Shown piece by piece: positions 31,257-34,478 of a stretch of DNA of 34,478 nt. The position numbers were made by a program, and so were the translations under genes. This stretch comes from Acidobacteriota bacterium (lineage in GTDB: Bacteria > Actinomycetota > Acidimicrobiia > Acidimicrobiales > Palsa-688): assembly GCA_028876385.1 (NCBI GenBank), contig JAGWSF010000040.1:1-34478 (forward strand), written 5' to 3'. Numbering within the stretch: position 1 is the stretch's first letter; every line of letters begins with the position of its first letter. A model generated the notes under the pieces. That model ran no database searches, was not told where the DNA came from, and saw only the letters and a list, made by a program, of their open reading frames with translations.

Positions 31257-32003
31257 ATGTCCGAACCTTCACCGGCCGCCACCGACCAGGCCACCTCGGC
31301 CGCCATCCATGATCTGGGATCGGCGTTCATGCTCCACGCCGATACCGCGGCGCGCGGGGCCGGTCACGGCTACGAGAACCCTTTCGCCTTCTACTTCGCC
31401 GGCCGCGGCGGGGTGCTCGGCGAGGCCGACGCGGAGGTCGTCTACGCGGCCTTCGGCTGGTTCGCCCCCTCGGTGGTCCGGGCCATGTGGGAGGCCGGTG
31501 TCGCCGTCCACGGGGCCCGCGAGGCGGCTACCCGCTACTACCTGGCCTGCGCCGACTGGGGCCGCGACCACCTGGGGGCAGCGGCCGGGCTGGACCGCTT
31601 CGCCGATCTGGCCGAGCGGGTCGTGGGCGCCGCCGAGACCTCCGGCCGGCCGCTGCTCGCCGGTTGGAAGGTCGAGCCGCGGGTGGCTGACGGGCCGGGA
31701 CGGGCCATGCAGATGGTGCAGGTGATGCGGGAGTGGAGAGGCGCCAACCACCTCGTTGCGACCACCGCCTGCGGGCTCAGCCCCCTCGAGGCCATCCTCT
31801 GCCGCGACGGCGGGGACCGCGCCCAGCTCTTCGGCTGGAGCCCCCCTTTCCCCGAACTGACCGGGGACCTGACCGACCGGCGCGACCGCGCCGAGGAGCT
31901 CACCGATCAGCTGTGCGCCCCGGCCTTCGAGGCCCTGTCGGGGCCCGAGAGGGCCGAGTTCATCGACCTGGCCCAGGCCCTCTTCGCCGCCGGTACGAGC
32001 TGA
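31257..32003 (+). CDS. SCO6745 family protein (SalK-like), function unknown
   Basis: A 248-residue, mostly helical protein. The segment PFAFYFAGRGGVLGEADAEVVYAAFGWFAPSVV is the hallmark of the actinobacterial SCO6745/SalK-like family, whose function is not established. No membrane segment, signal peptide or known catalytic motif is visible. The ATG at 31257 has no ribosome site but stands six bases after a CAGAAT box, so the mRNA may be leaderless. It is transcribed alone, divergent from the unknown gene and convergent with the ACAD gene. Family membership is from recalled motif similarity, not a search. Confidence 0.8.
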   Translation: MSEPSPAATDQATSAAIHDLGSAFMLHADTAARGAGHGYENPFAFYFAGRGGVLGEADAEVVYAAFGWFAPSVVRAMWEAGVAVHGAREAATRYYLACADWGRDHLGAAAGLDRFADLAERVVGAAETSGRPLLAGWKVEPRVADGPGRAMQMVQVMREWRGANHLVATTACGLSPLEAILCRDGGDRAQLFGWSPPFPELTGDLTDRRDRAEELTDQLCAPAFEALSGPERAEFIDLAQALFAAGTS

Positions 32004-32015
32004 CCGGCCGGCGGG

Positions 32016-32030
32016 CCCGGCGCCGCCGGG
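32016..32030. terminator. Hairpin between convergent genes
   Basis: CCCGGC-GCC-GCCGGG, a 6-base stem with a 3-base loop, lies in the 43-base gap between the convergent SCO6745-family and acyl-CoA dehydrogenase genes. It can form on either strand and is a plausible two-way terminator without a T run. Confidence 0.45.
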
Positions 32031-32046
32031 GAACGCCTGAGCGGTC

Positions 32047-33267
32047 CTACATGCGGAACTCGGGGTGGTGGCGGCGGATCTCGCGTCGGGCGATGGTCAT
32101 CTTGTGGACCTCGTCGGGGCCGTCGGCGATGCGCAGGGTCCGGGTGTGGGCGTACATGTGGGCCAGGGGGGTGAACTGGGTGACTCCCGCCGCGCCGTGA
32201 ACCTGGATGGCCCGGTCGATGACCTCCAGGGTCATTCTCGGGACGGCCACCTTGATGCCCGATATGGCCGTGGCCGCGGCCTTGTTGCCGACCGTGTCCA
32301 TCAGGTGGGCGGCGTGGAGCACGTACTCGCGGGCCATGTCGATGGCGATGCGGGACTCGGCGATCCAGTCCTGCACCAGCCCCTTGTGGGCCAGCGACGA
32401 CCCGAAGGTGTGGCGTTCGAGGGACCGGGTCACCATCAGCTCCAACGCCCGCTCGGCCACGCCTATGGACCGCATGCAGTGGTGGATGCGGCCCGGGCCG
32501 AGACGGGCCTGGGCGATGGAGAAACCGCCCCCCTCGTCGCCGAGGAGATGGTCGGCCGGCACGAACACGTCCCGGTAGATGACCTCGGGGTGACCGCCGA
32601 CCTCGGTGTACCCGAACACCGTGGGCTCCATCCCTATCGACACCCCCGGGGCGTCGCGGGGCACCACCACCATGGACTGGCGCAGGTGCGGCGGGGCGTC
32701 GGGGTCGGTCAGACCCATGACGATCAGTACGTGGCAGCGGGGCGAGGTGGCACCGGAGCTGAACCACTTCCGGCCGTTGAGCACGTAGCCGCCGTCGCGC
32801 CGCTCGATGCGCAGACCGATGTTGGTGGCGTCGGAGGACGCCACATCGGGCTCGGTCATGGAGAAGGCACTGCGGATCTCACCGGCCAGGAGGGGCTCCA
32901 GCCACCTCCCTTTGACCGCGTCGGTGCCGTAGCGGTGGAGGATCTCCATGTTGCCGGTGTCGGGAGCCGAGCAGTTGAGCGCCTCCGAGGCGAACCCGAC
33001 CCGGCCCAGCATCTCCGATATGGGGGCGTAGTCGACGTTGGAGAGCCTGGTCCCGGGGTGGTGGGGCTCCAGTTCGGGGAGGAACAGGTTCCACAGGCCC
33101 CGCTCGACGGCCGCCGCTTTGAGCTTGCCCATCACCGCCGGGTGCCCGTCGGGGGACTCGGCCAGCTCGGCGAAGTAACGCTCCTCGTTGGGATAGATGA
33201 ACCTATCCATGAACTTGCGGACCTGCTCCTGCAGGTCCAAGCCGGCGTCGCTGAACTGATAGGGCAT
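32047..33267 (-). CDS. Acyl-CoA dehydrogenase, ACAD10/11-like
   Basis: A 406-residue acyl-CoA dehydrogenase. It has the FAD region AFSMTEPDVASSDATNI, NGRKWFSSGA, and a C-terminal VHGAAGVTQFTPLAHMYAHT followed by RTLRIADGPDEVH. That last motif, in place of YEGTxEI, is typical of the ACAD10/11 and LvaC-type group, where the catalytic base is an Asp (here about D382). Such enzymes can act on 4-hydroxyacyl-CoA derivatives with a partner kinase; no kinase of that type is in the window. The ATG at 33267 was chosen because the upstream residues are unconserved and AGGATCGGGGG precedes it. It lies 62 bases after the F420-type oxidoreductase gene, probably in one transcript. Confidence 0.9.
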   Translation of the reverse strand: MPYQFSDAGLDLQEQVRKFMDRFIYPNEERYFAELAESPDGHPAVMGKLKAAAVERGLWNLFLPELEPHHPGTRLSNVDYAPISEMLGRVGFASEALNCSAPDTGNMEILHRYGTDAVKGRWLEPLLAGEIRSAFSMTEPDVASSDATNIGLRIERRDGGYVLNGRKWFSSGATSPRCHVLIVMGLTDPDAPPHLRQSMVVVPRDAPGVSIGMEPTVFGYTEVGGHPEVIYRDVFVPADHLLGDEGGGFSIAQARLGPGRIHHCMRSIGVAERALELMVTRSLERHTFGSSLAHKGLVQDWIAESRIAIDMAREYVLHAAHLMDTVGNKAAATAISGIKVAVPRMTLEVIDRAIQVHGAAGVTQFTPLAHMYAHTRTLRIADGPDEVHKMTIARREIRRHHPEFRM

Positions 33268-33329
33268 CCCCCGATCCTCGACGGGCCGCAGGAGCCCCCG
33301 ACAGGGACTTTCGCCTCTTTGACGACCGC

Positions 33330-34193
33330 TCAGCCCGGGTAGGCGTCCCTCCACCGGGTGATGGCGGCGATGTGCTCGTCGACGGTGAAACCCTGGCCCT
33401 CGGTGGAAACCGTGACGTGGGTGATCCCCTGGGCGTGCTGGGCGGCGGCCGACCGGATGGCATCGTCGAGGTTCCCGTCGCGGGTGACGGTCACCCCGCT
33501 CACGAAGCCGAAGGTCTCGGGGTCACGTCCGGCGTCGGCGACCATCTGCTTCAGCTCGGCCACGGGGCGCATCGGGTAGCACAGGCCGTCAGCGAGGCGG
33601 GCGGCCCGCTCCAGGGCCCCCCGGCTCCACCCGCCGATCCAGATGGGGATGGGCCGCTGGACGGGAAGGGGGTTGATGCCGACCCCGTCTAGATCGTGGA
33701 ACTCCCCTTTGAAGTGCACCACCTCGTTGGTCCACAGCTGGCGCAGCACCTCGATCTGCTCGCTCATGCGCCGGCCGCGGGTGTGGAAGTCGACGTCGAG
33801 ACCTTTGAACTCGATGTCGGTGTGCCCGACGCCCACCCCGAGCATCAGGCGCCCGTTGGAGAGGATGTCCACCTCGGCCGCCTGCTTGGCCACCAGGCCG
33901 GTCTGGCGCTGGGCCAGCAGCAGGATGGTCGAGAACAGCTTCACCCGCTCAGTGACCGCGGCGGCGAAGGCGAAAAGGGTGAACATCTCGTGGAAGGGGA
34001 AGCGCAGCAGGTAGTGCTGCGGGAAACCGGGGATGGGGTCGTAGCCGGGATGGCTCTCCTGGTCGACGCCGAGCACGTGGTCGATGTTGGTGAGATAGTC
34101 GAAGCCGAGCTGGTCCACGGCCTGCAGCAGCGACTTGATAGCCCCCGGATCGTTTCCGACCTCGAACAGCGGGAAACTGAAACCCACCTGCAT
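33330..34193 (-). CDS. LLM class F420-dependent oxidoreductase
   Basis: A 287-residue luciferase-like monooxygenase-fold protein. The start MQVGFSFPLFEVGNDP, the segment LLLAQRQTGLVAKQAAEVDILSNGRLMLGVGVGH and RPIPIWIGGWSRGALERAARLADG are typical of actinobacterial F420-dependent LLM enzymes. It probably transfers hydride between F420 and an alcohol, imine or alkene; FMN use cannot be excluded. The ATG at 34193 has GGGGGAG nine bases upstream; the open frame continues to 34232 without conserved residues. Co-directional with the ACAD10/11-like gene downstream, with which it may form a two-gene operon. Confidence 0.9.
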   Translation of the reverse strand: MQVGFSFPLFEVGNDPGAIKSLLQAVDQLGFDYLTNIDHVLGVDQESHPGYDPIPGFPQHYLLRFPFHEMFTLFAFAAAVTERVKLFSTILLLAQRQTGLVAKQAAEVDILSNGRLMLGVGVGHTDIEFKGLDVDFHTRGRRMSEQIEVLRQLWTNEVVHFKGEFHDLDGVGINPLPVQRPIPIWIGGWSRGALERAARLADGLCYPMRPVAELKQMVADAGRDPETFGFVSGVTVTRDGNLDDAIRSAAAQHAQGITHVTVSTEGQGFTVDEHIAAITRWRDAYPG

Positions 34194-34260
34194 GATCGCC
34201 CACTCCCCCTGACTGGTCACCGCCGGCCCCACGGCCGCGGTCTGTGAGCATAGAGGCGCG

Positions 34261-34478
34261 GGCGGGGGGTGACGAACCCGCTGGGGACGTGGGCTCAGGT
34301 CTCTAGGAGACTCCTGACGTAATGGCCTTTGCGTCGGGGGGCGGCGGGCCGCTAGGACTCACTGTGTCAGGAGTGGCTGCTGTTGGTCCTGTGGTTACTG
34401 GGCTTATCACTTCTCCCAGCCGCTCTGATTGTCCTGCTGCCCGATTTCCCTTGTGCTTTCGGGGGTTTCGGGGCGAGC
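34261..34478. other. Non-coding or unassigned right edge with inverted repeats and lower GC
   Basis: After the oxidoreductase promoter the base composition changes, with T-rich runs from about 34380 to the end. The 9-base inverted repeat ACTCCTGAC (34310-34318) and GTCAGGAGT (34366-34374) encloses 47 bases, and AGGAGACTCCT (34305-34315) is itself a palindrome. Two frames stay open to the edge: plus from an ATG at 34322 (52 codons) and minus ending at a TAG near 34304. Neither peptide is recognisable. It may be the end of a mobile or repeated element, or a regulatory region of a gene outside the window. Confidence 0.3.

Overview
The window is about 34.5 kb of very GC-rich, gene-dense DNA. No rRNA, tRNA, phage, plasmid or CRISPR element was recognised. 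Several traits point to a free-living actinobacterium, possibly of the Acidimicrobiia type: strong G/C at third codon positions, many GTG starts, stop/start overlaps, several apparently leaderless promoters (TAnnnT, 5-6 bases, start codon), an F420-type luciferase-like oxidoreductase, an SCO6745-family protein, and the mycobacterium-like accD1-accA1-fadE19 arrangement beside a tetR gene. Taxonomy is inference. Almost every gene is catabolic or redox; there are no transporters and no replication or translation genes.

Layout. (A) 127-3183 minus: cupin > hyuA > hyuB, with hyuB broken off after about 205 residues at the left edge. It is divergent from a GntR/FCD regulator > HpcH/HpaI aldolase (3431-4965 plus), followed by a VOC metalloenzyme (5068-5541). 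A TGGTCTGT half-site occurs twice in the divergent promoter region and twice before the VOC gene, suggesting one small regulon. (B) 5585-6541 minus: PfkB sugar kinase, divergent from a limonene-epoxide-hydrolase-like protein and two SDRs (6678-8575 plus). (C) 8582-17101 minus: seven genes, most with overlapping stop/start codons, in the order Mo-hydroxylase large subunit > amidohydrolase > P450 > SDR > ThuA-like > SDR > P450. They are divergent from an ACMSD-type amidohydrolase and a three-cysteine ferredoxin (17238-18490) that is the obvious electron donor for the P450s. (D) 18588-23421 minus: acyl-CoA carboxylase beta and alpha subunits plus an acyl-CoA dehydrogenase, resembling the leucine/methylcrotonyl-CoA cluster, with a divergent TetR gene. 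(E) 24124-30311 plus: sulfatase > haloalkane dehalogenase, then two coupled genes that each carry an N-terminal Rieske [2Fe-2S] domain, one on a glutamate-synthase-type FMN/[3Fe-4S] domain and one on a thiamine-diphosphate enzyme. (F) 30329-34193: a conserved unknown, an SCO6745-family protein, an ACAD10/11-like acyl-CoA dehydrogenase and an F420-type oxidoreductase.

Together this reads as an accessory degradation island. Block C could hydroxylate, dehydrogenate and hydrolyse a cyclic or terpenoid-like compound; blocks A and B could handle ring-opened products; block D carboxylates a branched acyl-CoA. The least familiar part is the Rieske-FMN / Rieske-ThDP pair at 26731-30311, the best candidate for an undescribed system. 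Both window edges look foreign to their neighbours (a hyuB break on the left; lower-GC sequence with inverted repeats on the right), as expected if the segment is bounded by repeated or mobile sequence.
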